Part shown: piece after piece, positions 1 to 10,200 of the stretch
Layout of the letters: every line of letters begins with the position of its first letter
Numbering within the stretch: position 1 is the first letter of the stretch
Assembly: GCA_946403315.1 (NCBI GenBank)
Contig: CAMIZK010000003.1
Coordinates: 1-48,076 of the forward strand
Length of the DNA: 48,076 bases
Reading direction: 5' to 3'
Source: an uncultured Bacteroidales bacterium
GTDB lineage: Bacteria > Bacteroidota > Bacteroidia > Bacteroidales > Paludibacteraceae
Translations under genes and position numbers: made by a program
Notes under the pieces: generated by a model
The model's input: only the letters and a program-made list of their open reading frames with translations
Told to the model about the DNA's origin: nothing
Database searches by the model: none

Positions 1-1514
1 TATTATCCCCGAAAGAGGCGTATGAAGCGGCTCTGAAATGGCGAATCGTGAAGCGGAGTATAGATGCACGGCAACGGGAGTTGCGCGTGCACTTAACTAT
101 TCTGACAGATGACAAGGGGAATCCTATTCCCAAGGATGCCCCTATTCCACTCTACGAACCGCCTGTGTTCCAAGATGTGCATAATGCGACTAAGTCCGCC
201 ATCATCATCGGTGCCGGTCCGGCAGGATTGTTTGCCGCACTGACGCTGTTAGAACACGGCATTAAGCCGATCATCTACGAACGGGGAAAAGAAGTCAGTG
301 AACGCAAACGCGACATTGCCTTACTCAACCGCAACGAAGGACTGAATCCGGAATCGAACTATTGTTTCGGCGAAGGCGGAGCCGGTACGTTTTCGGACGG
401 CAAACTGTTCTCTCGTTCCAAGAAACGGGGAAACATGCAACGCGTCATGGAACTCTTCCATTATTTCGGTGCTCCGGATACGGTGCTCTACGAGGCCCAT
501 GCACATATCGGTTCCGACAAACTGCCTGGCATCATCAAAAGCATGCGGGAATGCATTCTTGCGCATGGAGGAGAGATCCATTTCAATTTACGAATTGACG
601 ATTTACGATTTAACGATTTCATTCAATCAAAAACTCCTATTATCTTGGCCATCGGCCATTCGGCACATGATACCTATCGAATGTTAGCCGCTGAAGGTGT
701 GACGTTAGAGACGAAGGGTTTTGCGATGGGTGTTCGTGCGGAACATCCGCAGGCGCTTATCAACAAACTCATGTACCATCTTAAGCCATCAGCCATCAGC
801 CGTCAGGATTCAGAACTTATTGAGTACGTCGGCAATGCCTCCTACTCGCTTGTGACGCAAGTGGATGGACGAGGCGTCTATTCGTTCTGTATGTGTCCCG
901 GTGGACATATCGTGCCTGCAGGAAGCGAAGCAGGCAGTTGTGTGGTGAACGGAATGTCCGCTTCTCATCGTAACTCGCCTTATGCCAATTCCGGTATGGT
1001 GGTGCAGATCAATCCGGAGGATATACCGGGCGATGATCCCTTACGTGGATTAGCGTTTCAGGAAGAACTGGAGCGGCTTGCATGGGAGCAGTCAGCCATC
1101 AGCCGTCAGCAGTCAGCCATCAGCCATCAGCTGTCAGCGGTGGCACCGGCGCAGAGGTTGCGGGATTTTGTGGAGGGGAGAACAAGCAAGGATCTGCCGA
1201 AATGCAGTTACTTGCCGGGTATCGTGCCGAGTCGGTTAGACCAATGGTTACCGGCACATATAGGCAAACGCTTACAGCAAGGATTCCGCGATTTTGATCG
1301 CAAGTATCCGGGATTTCTGACGAATGATGCCGTAATATTAGGTGTAGAAAGCCGAAGCAGCAGTGCCGTGCGCATTCCACGTGATCCGGAGACGCTGCAG
1401 TCGCTAAGCACACCGAACCTCTATCCTTGCGGTGAAGGAGCCGGTTATGCCGGCGGTATCACAAGCAGTGCTTTAGATGGCATCAACGCCGCGTTAAAAA
1501 TCGCTGAACAATAA
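1..1514 (+). CDS. FAD-dependent dehydrogenase, COG2509 family (5' end outside window)
   Basis: Predicted flavoprotein oxidoreductase of unknown substrate. The reading frame is open from position 3 with no stop, so the GTG at 48 is not the real start; the codons before it (SPKEAYEAALKWRIV) read smoothly into the family's N-terminal region and the gene starts upstream of the window. A Rossmann FAD-binding motif GAGPAGLFAAL follows about 60 codons in, then YERGKEVSERKRD and the glycine-rich EGGAGTFSDGKL typical of COG2509. The C-terminus has the conserved GEGAGYAGGITSSALDG FAD-contact segment. Three low-complexity stretches look inserted in frame: 588-620, 785-813 and 1089-1140, the last giving SAISRQQSAISHQLSAV. 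They match the short repeat tracts found elsewhere in the window. Family assignment is confident; function is not known. Confidence 0.85.
   Translation, partial: LSPKEAYEAALKWRIVKRSIDARQRELRVHLTILTDDKGNPIPKDAPIPLYEPPVFQDVHNATKSAIIIGAGPAGLFAALTLLEHGIKPIIYERGKEVSERKRDIALLNRNEGLNPESNYCFGEGGAGTFSDGKLFSRSKKRGNMQRVMELFHYFGAPDTVLYEAHAHIGSDKLPGIIKSMRECILAHGGEIHFNLRIDDLRFNDFIQSKTPIILAIGHSAHDTYRMLAAEGVTLETKGFAMGVRAEHPQALINKLMYHLKPSAISRQDSELIEYVGNASYSLVTQVDGRGVYSFCMCPGGHIVPAGSEAGSCVVNGMSASHRNSPYANSGMVVQINPEDIPGDDPLRGLAFQEELERLAWEQSAISRQQSAISHQLSAVAPAQRLRDFVEGRTSKDLPKCSYLPGIVPSRLDQWLPAHIGKRLQQGFRDFDRKYPGFLTNDAVILGVESRSSSAVRIPRDPETLQSLSTPNLYPCGEGAGYAGGITSSALDGINAALKIAEQ
588..620. repeat. Short periodic tract inside the COG2509 gene
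   Basis: Three imperfect copies of an ACGATTT-like word with a 7-8 nt period, in frame inside the FAD protein gene and read as LRIDDLRFNDF. The same word type occurs between genes at 29752-29781. Confidence 0.55.
785..813. repeat. Short CAGCCAT-type tract inside the COG2509 gene
   Basis: GCCATCAGCCATCAGCCGTC followed by AGGATTCAG, a 7-nt period tract in frame within the FAD protein gene, read as PSAISRQDSE. It belongs to the same word family as 1089-1140. Confidence 0.6.
1089..1140. repeat. CAGCCAT-type tract inside the COG2509 gene
   Basis: About seven tandem copies of a 7-nt word (variants AGCCATC, AGCCGTC, AGCAGTC, AGCTGTC). It is translated in frame as a polar linker rich in Ser, Ala, Gln and His that separates two conserved parts of the enzyme. 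Confidence 0.7.
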
Positions 1515-1516
1515 AC

Positions 1517-1545
1517 AAGGCCCGCTTTCGCGAGCCTTCGTTTTG
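1517..1545 (+). terminator. Likely intrinsic terminator after the COG2509 gene
   Basis: A hairpin pairs AAGGC with GCCTT and CGC with GCG around a TTTC loop (1517-1538, one mismatch), followed by CGTTTTGTT. It lies 3 nt past the TAA stop. The U-tract is weak, so efficiency is uncertain. Confidence 0.5.
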
Positions 1546-1603
1546 TTCTGGAAGTAAGGTTCTCGGGAGATGGTCCCGTGATGATCCTGTTCCAAACAGT
1601 ACC

Positions 1604-2308
1604 TTAGAGTTGTGCACCAAGAGCGTTGTAACGAACACCATTCTTCAAGATGATCAGTTGACCGTTCTCGAAGGTCTTAACAGTCTTAACGTCAGCATTG
1701 GTGTTCTCGATAGCTTGGCTATCACCAATCTCAATTTTGTGGAGGATATAACCACCAGCGGTCTCACGAACAATAACTTCATTCGACATAGCCATCAACT
1801 CAATAGGATAAGCGTCGGTCTCATTGTCCTTGCCCGGAAGAGCAGAAGCGATACCGGCTGCATCCGGATTAACAGCTACAGCACCTGTGAAAGCAGTACC
1901 CTTGTCGCTGTCTTTAAATTGAGCACCGGTGCTACCCTTGGAGTTTACCCAAAGAACGATTCTTGCACCTACCGGTACATTCGAGAAAACAACGTCACGT
2001 TGGTTACCATCCATCTGGATTTTACCCTTAGCGTTACTCTCGGTGATGTAGTATACCTTGAAAGCGGTCTTTACTGCCGAGTTCTTGTACGTGAACTTAA
2101 TGTTCGGCAATTGAGCGATAGACAACTCTACGGCCTCACCTTCATTGTTCTTTACCTCGAAATAGCTCTTAGAAGCGTTGTCGGTAATAGTACCATTAAC
2201 TACAGTCAAATCTGCCTCAGCGAAGTTCATCGCTGCGAGGTCATAAACCTGTGCGTTAATTGTCATAGCTGCAGCAACGGCAGCTGCGAAGAGAAAAAAT
2301 TTCTTCAT
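1604..2308 (-). CDS. Secreted protein of unknown function with a T9SS-like C-terminal tail
   Basis: A 234-residue protein with a clear signal peptide (MKKFFLFAAAVAAAMTINAQ, cleavage expected after the AQ). The middle looks like a beta-rich domain and shows no motif I recognise. The C-terminus (GQLIILKNGVRYNALGAQL) has the pattern of the short C-terminal signals on many secreted Bacteroidota proteins, and the giant protein at 19436-26836 ends similarly. It is the last gene of the SusC-SusD-PL1-GH28 run, 49 nt after the polygalacturonase stop, so it may be co-transcribed and help bind or break pectin at the surface; that is inference from position only. A long open frame on the opposite strand across this gene is a codon-usage shadow. 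Confidence 0.7.
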   Translation of the reverse strand: MKKFFLFAAAVAAAMTINAQVYDLAAMNFAEADLTVVNGTITDNASKSYFEVKNNEGEAVELSIAQLPNIKFTYKNSAVKTAFKVYYITESNAKGKIQMDGNQRDVVFSNVPVGARIVLWVNSKGSTGAQFKDSDKGTAFTGAVAVNPDAAGIASALPGKDNETDAYPIELMAMSNEVIVRETAGGYILHKIEIGDSQAIENTNADVKTVKTFENGQLIILKNGVRYNALGAQL

Positions 2309-2357
2309 AATTGTTGAGTTTTTAAAATTGTTAATATAAATGGTTAATAAGGATTAA

Positions 2358-3854
2358 TCATTCCGCTGCATCAGGATCTTTCCCGTTGTAGAGGACATTT
2401 TTAATCTTTTTATATTCTGTAATAGGCATGGGTTTGGGGTTGATCATACAGTTCACAAACTTGATGTCTTCCGCCCATTCCATCTTGATACCGTTCTTAT
2501 TGCCGATCACGGTCACCTGGTCAAAAAGGATGTTATGAACCGGTTTTCCCTTCAGTCCCTGAATATCCACCGCCTGCTTCGATCCTACACAGGTGATATT
2601 GCGGAATGTGATATTCGACCAATCGGGGAAGAACGTCTCCTTGTTATCCTTGTCGGTTGCACTGACGCCGGCTCCTTTATCCGCATAACCGGACTGAATC
2701 AGGAATGCAGCCTCCACGATATCCTTCATGATAATATCATAGCAGTAGATATCTTCGCACCAACCACCACGACCCGGCGCTGATTTGAAACGGCAACCGA
2801 TCTCCGTGCCTTCGAAACGGCAGTCTTTGACTACCAGCCGCTGCATACCGCCACTGAACTCGGAACCGATCACGAATCCACCATGCGCATGGTAAACGGT
2901 ATCGTTGCAAATCAGGAAATCACGTTGCGGTCCGGCATCTACACCTTTCTGACCCACACCGCCTTTCATACAGATACCGTCGTCACCGCAAGAGATATTA
3001 CAGTTCACGATCAGAGCCACCTGCACATTTCCCGGATCCATCGCGTCACCGTTCTGCGCCCAATGCGGACAACGGATGTTCACTCCATCGATGATCAGGT
3101 TCCGGATACGCGTCGGCACCAAGTGGAACTTAGGGGAGTTCAACAAATGCACATGCTCCACCAGCACGTTCTTCGAATCGGTGATATTCACCAGATGCGG
3201 TCGCATCTTCTCTTGGATAATCGCATCCGAAGCGATATTGGGCACGTTATACTCCTTCTTGAGACCAAACGGATACCAGATCTTCCAATTCTTACTGTTA
3301 CCATCTGGCAGCACTTTACCACCCATCGCCAGCAATTCTTCCCATTGCTCTTCGCTCACTTTCTTCTGCTTCACCGGACGCCAGTAGATTCCCTGTCCGT
3401 CCAGCGTTCCGTAACCGGTAATAGCTACATTCTCCAGTTTCGAACCATAGACGCAAGCGTGACATTTCTTACTTCCGTCACGAAGCGTATCGGATTTCTG
3501 CACATACAGCTCCTTGTTGTTCGAGAAGAGAATCGTTGCCTGATCTTCCAAGTGCAGATCGAAGTTACTGATCAACTTAATCGGACCGGTCAACCATGTT
3601 CCGTTCGGCACGATGAGGTGTCCGCCACCTTGTTTCTTAAGATGCTTGAGAGCCGCTTCAAAAGCTTCAGAACAATCCGTAACACCGTCACCTACGGCAC
3701 CGAAATCGGTTAAGGTCACCGTATAATCGGGTATCACGACTTCTTGCACTTCTTCCACTGCACACGGCAAGTTGGTATAATAGTGCGAGTACTTCGTCTG
3801 CGCCATAGCCGCTACGCTGACCAGCGCCAAGATAGAAAGCATCAGTTTTTTCAT
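2358..3854 (-). CDS. Glycoside hydrolase family 28 protein (polygalacturonase-type), secreted
   Basis: Predicted to hydrolyse alpha-1,4 linkages in polygalacturonate or a related pectin, probably in the periplasm or at the surface. The start used is the ATG at 3854 (MKKLMLSILALVSVAAMAQ, a signal peptide); a TTG three codons upstream adds nothing. The mature protein begins with the parallel beta-helix entry DFGAVGDGVTDCSEAF seen in GH28. The catalytic region is present: NGDAMDPGN (for the NTD motif), GDDGICMKGG (the paired aspartates), HGGFVIGSE (GHG region) and RFKS (RIK region). Length, about 498 residues, is normal for bacterial GH28. It follows the pectate lyase by 20 nt in the same operon. 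Exo- versus endo-activity cannot be told from sequence alone. Confidence 0.9.
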   Translation of the reverse strand: MKKLMLSILALVSVAAMAQTKYSHYYTNLPCAVEEVQEVVIPDYTVTLTDFGAVGDGVTDCSEAFEAALKHLKKQGGGHLIVPNGTWLTGPIKLISNFDLHLEDQATILFSNNKELYVQKSDTLRDGSKKCHACVYGSKLENVAITGYGTLDGQGIYWRPVKQKKVSEEQWEELLAMGGKVLPDGNSKNWKIWYPFGLKKEYNVPNIASDAIIQEKMRPHLVNITDSKNVLVEHVHLLNSPKFHLVPTRIRNLIIDGVNIRCPHWAQNGDAMDPGNVQVALIVNCNISCGDDGICMKGGVGQKGVDAGPQRDFLICNDTVYHAHGGFVIGSEFSGGMQRLVVKDCRFEGTEIGCRFKSAPGRGGWCEDIYCYDIIMKDIVEAAFLIQSGYADKGAGVSATDKDNKETFFPDWSNITFRNITCVGSKQAVDIQGLKGKPVHNILFDQVTVIGNKNGIKMEWAEDIKFVNCMINPKPMPITEYKKIKNVLYNGKDPDAAE

Positions 3855-3874
3855 AATTGCCAATTTTTATGTTC

Positions 3875-5317
3875 TTAGAACAAATCCTGTACCAAACTGT
3901 TGAGGTAGACCTCTAAGTTGGTATAATTCTTATCCAGCGTATAAGTTTTTCCGTCAGCGGATGCATTTTTATCCAAGCCATGCTCATCCTCCCATGCGTC
4001 CGGCATACCATCCAAATCGGTATCGTAGTCATCGGCACGATGGGTCTCAGCAATAGCAGGATATCCTCCTACGTCCGAAGGAGAATCAATCAGTCCCTTC
4101 GTAGAACCGTTCGAACCGGTATAGGTATAACTGCCATTCCGCACCTCATTGACGATACGGGCATCAATCGCATCTCTGTGATGGGAACAACCGGCCTTCG
4201 TCAGCACGGTCTCAAAAGCCGCTTCAGCACTTTGTTCGTTTTCCAATGCGGTCAACCCCTCTGTCCAACGCGCCGTCGCTTTGACGTTACTGCCGGTTTG
4301 TGTAGAACCCTTCCAGTTATCCGAAGTCACGTCTGCATAACCGTACATATAGTTCCCTTCCAACCAGAACTTACCCGGTATCAATGTGTGCCCATCGGAG
4401 CAGAATTCACAACTGACGGTCGGATCTACCAATCGGTTCTTTTTACTCGTAACCGGGCCGTACTTGTAGTAGTTGTTCACCATATTGATTTTACGCGCCT
4501 GCGTGTAACCTTCGCCACCATAAGTGGAGTTACCTCCCCAGTTATATACTACGTTATTGACATAGTCTATCGGGCCGAAACAGGTGTTGTTCACATACGA
4601 ATGGTCAAATCTCGGATTACGGCTGTCGTGGTGCGCCAGCAGGTTATGATGGAACGACGCATTCTTGCCTCCCCAGATACCTCCGTAGCCGTGGTTGCCC
4701 TTCACGTGCACCGACCGACGCAGACTCTCTGTGATAAAACAATACTGCAACGTAAAATCGTTATTGCCGTAACAACTCACGCACTCGTCCGTACTCCAAG
4801 AGAATGAGCAGTGGTCCACGATGATGTTCGAATGGTCATTGATAGACAACGCATCGCCTTCCACTTTGTTCTGGTCTCCCATGCGGAAACGCAGAAAACG
4901 AATGATCACATTGCTGGCTTTTACCACCACCGGATAACCTGCGATACAGATACCGTCACCCGGTGCCGTCTGACCGGCGATGGTGAGGTTTCCGGCGGTT
5001 ACTTCCAGTTGGCTGGTCAGGTTGATCGTTCCGGACACATCGAACACCACTGTCCGAGTACCATCCATCTGCAACGCCTTACGCAAGGTACCAACCATTG
5101 GTTGACCGGTGGACTTATCTCGTGCATCCTCCAACGTAGTCACATGCACTACAAGACCTTCACGACCACCCGTCACATATTTACCTCCACCGTCAGCACC
5201 CGGAAAAGCCGGCACCTTAGTGGTAGGCTTCGGTTCATTCTCTCCGCCTCCACAAGCAGGGAGGCAGAGGATGAGACCAAGCAATAACGACGACGCTATT
5301 TTAATATTCGTAGTCAT
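3875..5317 (-). CDS. Pectate lyase family 1 (PL1) lipoprotein
   Basis: Predicted to cleave polygalacturonate by beta-elimination. The N-terminus has a lipoprotein signal ending LCLPAC with the lipid-modified cysteine about residue 22, followed by a Gly/Glu/Pro linker that suggests surface display. The PL1 opening is clear: AFPGADGGGKYVTGGREGLVVHVTTLED, followed by LTIAGQTAPGDGICI, NVIIRFLRFRMGD and DHCSFSWSTDECVSC, strands of the pectate lyase beta-helix. The C-terminus carries DYDTDLDGMPDAWED, a calcium-binding TSP3/dockerin-like loop. The ATG at 5317 overlaps the SusD stop by 17 nt, indicating translational coupling in the pectin locus. Family is confident; fine specificity is not. Confidence 0.92.
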   Translation of the reverse strand: MTTNIKIASSLLLGLILCLPACGGGENEPKPTTKVPAFPGADGGGKYVTGGREGLVVHVTTLEDARDKSTGQPMVGTLRKALQMDGTRTVVFDVSGTINLTSQLEVTAGNLTIAGQTAPGDGICIAGYPVVVKASNVIIRFLRFRMGDQNKVEGDALSINDHSNIIVDHCSFSWSTDECVSCYGNNDFTLQYCFITESLRRSVHVKGNHGYGGIWGGKNASFHHNLLAHHDSRNPRFDHSYVNNTCFGPIDYVNNVVYNWGGNSTYGGEGYTQARKINMVNNYYKYGPVTSKKNRLVDPTVSCEFCSDGHTLIPGKFWLEGNYMYGYADVTSDNWKGSTQTGSNVKATARWTEGLTALENEQSAEAAFETVLTKAGCSHHRDAIDARIVNEVRNGSYTYTGSNGSTKGLIDSPSDVGGYPAIAETHRADDYDTDLDGMPDAWEDEHGLDKNASADGKTYTLDKNYTNLEVYLNSLVQDLF

Positions 5318-7241
5318 TCCAAAGGGTTCCGTTCGATGCGGAAATATTCACATCGAAAATCGGCCAGTATTGATGCATATCAATGTTCGTGCCCGGTTTG
5401 AAGAGATACCAGTTCTCCGTTGTGATCACCGGCACTTCATCCTTATCAAAGAACGACTTAACTACCCAACCGTTCTCTTTGTCAAACTCAGCCGGGCGGG
5501 TTGCATCGAGGTCCAAACCAATGAAACGGTCAAACACATAAGCGGCACCGTTCTGCGCAAAATCATCGTTACGCGTATAGTGGAAATATACGGAATCCGG
5601 ACGACCTGCATAAGCACCTGTACCTGCCTGCAAGTCATACACAGCTGCCTGCGCTGCTTCCAAACGCTCCTTCAGGATACCCCAACGCATCAAGTCATAC
5701 TTACGGAGGTTCTCTCCGCAGAACTCAAACGCACGCTCATTCACGATATTCTCAAAAGTAACGGGTACGGAAGGCAGGCCTGCACGCGCACGTACCTTAT
5801 CCATACAATCCTGTGCGGAGATACCGTACAACTCACTCGGTGCATTGCCTTCTTTCGAACCAATCGCCGCCTCAGCAAACATCATCAGCACATCCGTATA
5901 ACGCAGCACCGGCATATCGATACAGTCCTCATTGGACGAGTAACTACGAGCCATCCATTCTACACGCAGCTTACCGAGGTACATCTGACTTGCATTCGAT
6001 TGTTTTTGATATACCTTCTTATCCGTTGCAGCAACCCCCGGGAAGACTACGTCTGTATAAGACGATCCGGTACCTTCACCGTTATCGTACTCCCAGGTCC
6101 AAGGAAGAATCGTAATATCACGACGTTTGTCCGCTTTGTCGTACGCATAATAGAACGTCGGCACAATCTCGATCATAGCTTGCGTCTTGGCATTGTTGTT
6201 GTTTCCGGCACCGTAGGAGATGGTGTTGATCAATGCGCCGGCACAGTTGGTAGACATCTTGTTGCCTGTCAACGCCAGTACTTGGCCACGAGCACCGTCC
6301 AGGAACGGCAATGCCCATATCCACTCCGATTTCGAATAGTCGGTCACATCTTGACACAGATCTTTGAACACATCCTCAAACTTCGGTTTGAACTTATAAT
6401 CCTCTTGTTTGATGATCTGCGCACAAGCCCATACAGCCTCTTGATAGAGTTCCTGACGCTTATCCGGATCTTTCACATTATACTGAATGGAGCAAGCGGA
6501 AGTACCACCTTCTGTGAACACATCCGGACGCATAGCCAAACCGGCATACATCAAGTCCAAACGAGCCAGCAAACCGAATGCCAATGCCTTACTCGGACGA
6601 CCGGTGTAGTTAGATGCGCTACCCGGACATTGAGCAGACCACGGCATCAGACGCGCTGCCTCTTTGAGGTCAAGACGCAACTGCTCATACACCACGTTAC
6701 GATCCTGCTTCTTAGTGTACAACACCTCCGGGTTATATCCGTTGAAACTCTCAAAACTTGCCGGTACGTCACCCCATAACTTAACCATCTCCAGATAGCA
6801 GAAGGCACGAAGGGTTAACGCTTCACCTAACAGGTACTTGAACGTTGCATCCGTGGTGTCGGAGTGTTGACGGATTCCGTCCACTACAACATTCGCACGC
6901 TCGATCGCTGAGTTCAGATAAGCCCAAGGATCCTTACCGTTGGACGTTGAGAGGTTACCCGTACCACCGGTCATGTTATAGGCCGCATATTCGGCATCCT
7001 CCGACTTCGAACAGTGCTCGATATCGGTGTTCAGTGCTACATAACCACCGCAAAGACGGTTACGGAACGACTTATCCTCGCCGAAACAGTTGTAGATAGC
7101 ACCAATAGCTTGTTGGGTCAGGTCAGCTGACTTGAACACCGCTTCATCCATTGCCGAAGGAGACTCTGTCTCGAAGAATCCCTTCTCGCAGGCTACCAAA
7201 GTAAGTGCAAGTGCACCTAAAATGAAATATTTTGCTTTCAT
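5301..7241 (-). CDS. SusD/RagB-family nutrient-binding outer membrane lipoprotein
   Basis: Surface glycan-binding partner of the adjacent SusC-like transporter. The signal peptide MKAKYFILGALALTLVAC ends in a lipobox cysteine at residue 18, followed by the acidic CEKGFFETESPS typical of SusD proteins. TPR-like helices and the conserved LRAFCYLEMVKLWGDVP segment (about residues 145-165) mark the family, and the C-terminal part has NERAFEFCGENLRKYDLMRWG, the RagB/SusD hallmark. Length 646 is normal. It starts 21 nt after the SusC stop. Together with PL1 and GH28 downstream, the likely ligand is pectin or homogalacturonan; that specificity is inferred from context. Confidence 0.95.
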   Translation of the reverse strand: MKAKYFILGALALTLVACEKGFFETESPSAMDEAVFKSADLTQQAIGAIYNCFGEDKSFRNRLCGGYVALNTDIEHCSKSEDAEYAAYNMTGGTGNLSTSNGKDPWAYLNSAIERANVVVDGIRQHSDTTDATFKYLLGEALTLRAFCYLEMVKLWGDVPASFESFNGYNPEVLYTKKQDRNVVYEQLRLDLKEAARLMPWSAQCPGSASNYTGRPSKALAFGLLARLDLMYAGLAMRPDVFTEGGTSACSIQYNVKDPDKRQELYQEAVWACAQIIKQEDYKFKPKFEDVFKDLCQDVTDYSKSEWIWALPFLDGARGQVLALTGNKMSTNCAGALINTISYGAGNNNNAKTQAMIEIVPTFYYAYDKADKRRDITILPWTWEYDNGEGTGSSYTDVVFPGVAATDKKVYQKQSNASQMYLGKLRVEWMARSYSSNEDCIDMPVLRYTDVLMMFAEAAIGSKEGNAPSELYGISAQDCMDKVRARAGLPSVPVTFENIVNERAFEFCGENLRKYDLMRWGILKERLEAAQAAVYDLQAGTGAYAGRPDSVYFHYTRNDDFAQNGAAYVFDRFIGLDLDATRPAEFDKENGWVVKSFFDKDEVPVITTENWYLFKPGTNIDMHQYWPIFDVNISASNGTLWNDYEY

Positions 7242-7262
7242 AATAATGTATATTTACGATGG

Positions 7263-10200
7263 TTAGAATTGGATATTTAAACCTACATTGATACCGCGGC
7301 TCTTCGGATAGGCGGAGAAGTCCACACCCGGAGTCAACGGGTTCTTGCTCGAACGCGTATCTACTTCCGGATCCAAACCGCTGTACTTCGTTGCGCAGAA
7401 GAGATTCGTACCCTGTACATACACGCGGATATTGCTGATCACTTTCGTCTTCTCCATCCATACTTTCGGCAGCGAGTAACCGAGTGTCAACTGGTTCAAA
7501 CGCAGGAAAGAACCGTCCTCCATGCATTGGTCTGTTACCAGATAATGCGACATAATCGGACTGTACGTGTTCGCACCCTTGTCGATATTGAACTGGTCAA
7601 TCTGCTGTGCAAAAGCAGTATAAGCGTCACCGAACATCAGTGCACTGGTTGCATAATAATCCGGCATGTACTGACCTTGATTCGAATAGAGCGAATAGCG
7701 GTTGTTGAAACTCATATCGGTAATCAAGTTACGCATCTTCGTCTTCTCCGTTACCGTTGTGTACTCCATCTTGGAAAGGTTCAAAATCTGGTTGCCGAAA
7801 GCAAATGTGAAGTTGGCAGCTAAGTCAAACTTACCCCATTTGTCTCCGCCGATATTGAAGTTGATATTGAAACCACCGCTGTGCGTCGGAACCGTGTTAC
7901 CCAAGATCACTTTATCCTTCTCGTCAATCACACCGTCGCCGTTCTGGTCTTTGAACTTAATCGATCCCGGAACCGGCTTGTTGCTCAAGAATCCGTCTCC
8001 GTAGTTAGGTACACCCGCTGCCAAGCCCCACGAATGGGTGGATGTCGCATAACTCTGGAAATCCGTAGCGGTATAATAACCATCGGTCTCATAACCCAAC
8101 ACGTTACCTACCGGTTGTCCTACCTCCAGCAGGAACTCAGCCGTGGTCAGGTACTCCGAAGAACCGAAGCAACTGGTCTGCGCCAACATCTTGGTCATGT
8201 TACCCAGATCTTCTACGCGCGTCTTGTTGAACGAGATATTGGCGTCCACACTCAAGTTATAACTCAGACTCTTCGATTTCTTATCCAGGATGATACCCTT
8301 AATGGAGAACTCCATACCCATATTTCGGGTAGAGCCGATATTCTGATATTGATAGTTATAACGCGCCGGCATGTTTTGACGAATGATCAGATCCTTGGTC
8401 GTGTTCCAATACAGATCAATCGTACCGGTCAAACGCTCGTTGAAGAAACCATAATCGATACCGAAGTTACGGGTAATCGTCGTCTCCCATTTCAGATTCG
8501 GGTTAGCCGCAATCTTCTCGCTACCGCCTACTACCAAGATGTTACTCGTTCCCGTTCCCATATCGAAATAGGTCATCTGCTGCGACAGGAAATCCGGGTG
8601 AAGATATCCCAGATCCACATTGTTGTTACCGGCCACACCGACAGACAGACGCAGTTTCAAGTTACTCAACCAACTTGCTGCATCTTCCATCCATTCTTCG
8701 TCCGACATACGCCAAGCAACCGCACCCGAAGGGAAGTAACCCCATTGGTGACCCTTCACGAAACGAGTCGAACAGTCGGCACGGAACGTACCGGTGATAT
8801 AATAACGTCCTTTATAATCATAGTTAGCACGTGCCAGGAATGATAACTGGTTATCACGCGGATTGATATAGTTTGTAAACTCGGAATAAGCTGCCTGACC
8901 CAAGTAATTGAAGATCTCACCTGTCAACGCATCGTAGCTTCCCTTATAACCAAAACCTAATTCCGTCTGCGTAGATCCCTTACGAATCACTGTCTCTTCA
9001 CCTACCAAAACACTTACGTTATGGTTGTTGGCAAAGGTCTGCTTCCATTCCAAGGTGTTGTGGTTCGTCAAGGTCGTTGCGTATTGATCAGTTACCTCAA
9101 TCTGCGCCGTTCCGCCAGCGATTCCCGGACGACCGGTGTTACGGGAGAAATAGGTAGTCGGACCGTAGTAACGGTTCGTGCGAATATGACGGCTCTCGTA
9201 ACCTAAGTCCACACGTGCCGTGAAGTGTTTCGCAAACTTATAACTCATGTAACCCTGGATATTCCATTTCTTATCCATCTTGAGCTTGTAGTTATCACGA
9301 ATCGTCGTGATCGGGTCATACAGCGAACCGAAGGTCTCATCCTCATCTCCTGTTCCGTCATCTTTCGAAAGCAAGGTCGTAGGAGTATAAACCACGCAGT
9401 TACGCAGACGGCTCTCCGTCGAGGTACCGTTATCCTTAATAGCGTTCGAACCCGAGCCTAACACATCCGTTTGCGTATAACGGGTAGTGAAACCGATTGT
9501 GAAGTTCTTAAACGGTTTGAACTTCGCCTTTCCCGAGATATTATTACGGGTGTAGTTCGACTGCTCCATGATCGCCTTGTCGTCAATGCGGTTGTAAGAA
9601 AGCGTAAAGTTCGCATTCTTGTTACCACCGCTCAGACTAACCGATTGATTCGAGTTGAAACCCGTACGGCCGAAAGTACGATCCTGCCAATCGACAAAAT
9701 CGTGCAATGTACGGTCATCGTACTGATCCAGCAACGTAGCGATCGGAGTGGTCTCAATCTCTGCCGGATCTTTATACTTTGTACTATTGTACAACGGATC
9801 GAAATAAGCGTAGAACTGACCACGCAAATCGGAGTTACCCGGATCGGTGGTGTTGTACTTCATCGAAGCCCATTCATACTGCATCAACGCGAAATCACGG
9901 GGATCCATTACATCGTATTTCTTGGCAATCTTCTTCCATCCGATAAAACCCGAATAGTCCACATGGAACGACATCTTGTCATCGTCGGAATCAGCATCCT
10001 TCGTAGTAATGATGATAACGCCGTTAGCACCCTGCGCACCGTAGATAGCCGTAGCCGCAGCGTCTTTCAACACGTCCATCGAAGCAATATCACTCGGCGC
10101 GATATCAGAAATCGAACTAACCGGCATACCGTCCACGATATACAACGGGTCGTTGCTTTGCGTCAACGAGGTACCGCCACGAACACGGATCTTCACATCG

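Noticed and set aside
48..50. GTG at 48 as the start of the FAD protein gene
   Set aside because: The frame is open to the window edge with family-like residues before it, so the gene continues upstream.
1089..1140. CRISPR-like array
   Set aside because: The words are 7 nt long and contiguous, with no unique spacers of 26-40 nt, and there are no cas genes.
1610..2317. 235-codon open frame antisense to the small secreted protein
   Set aside because: No motif or signal peptide; the minus-strand frame has both a signal peptide and a typical C-terminal tail.
5109..6779. 556-codon open frame on the plus strand across SusD and PL1
   Set aside because: It is antisense to two well-supported genes and has an Arg/His/Thr-rich composition with no motif; such frames are common in this codon usage.
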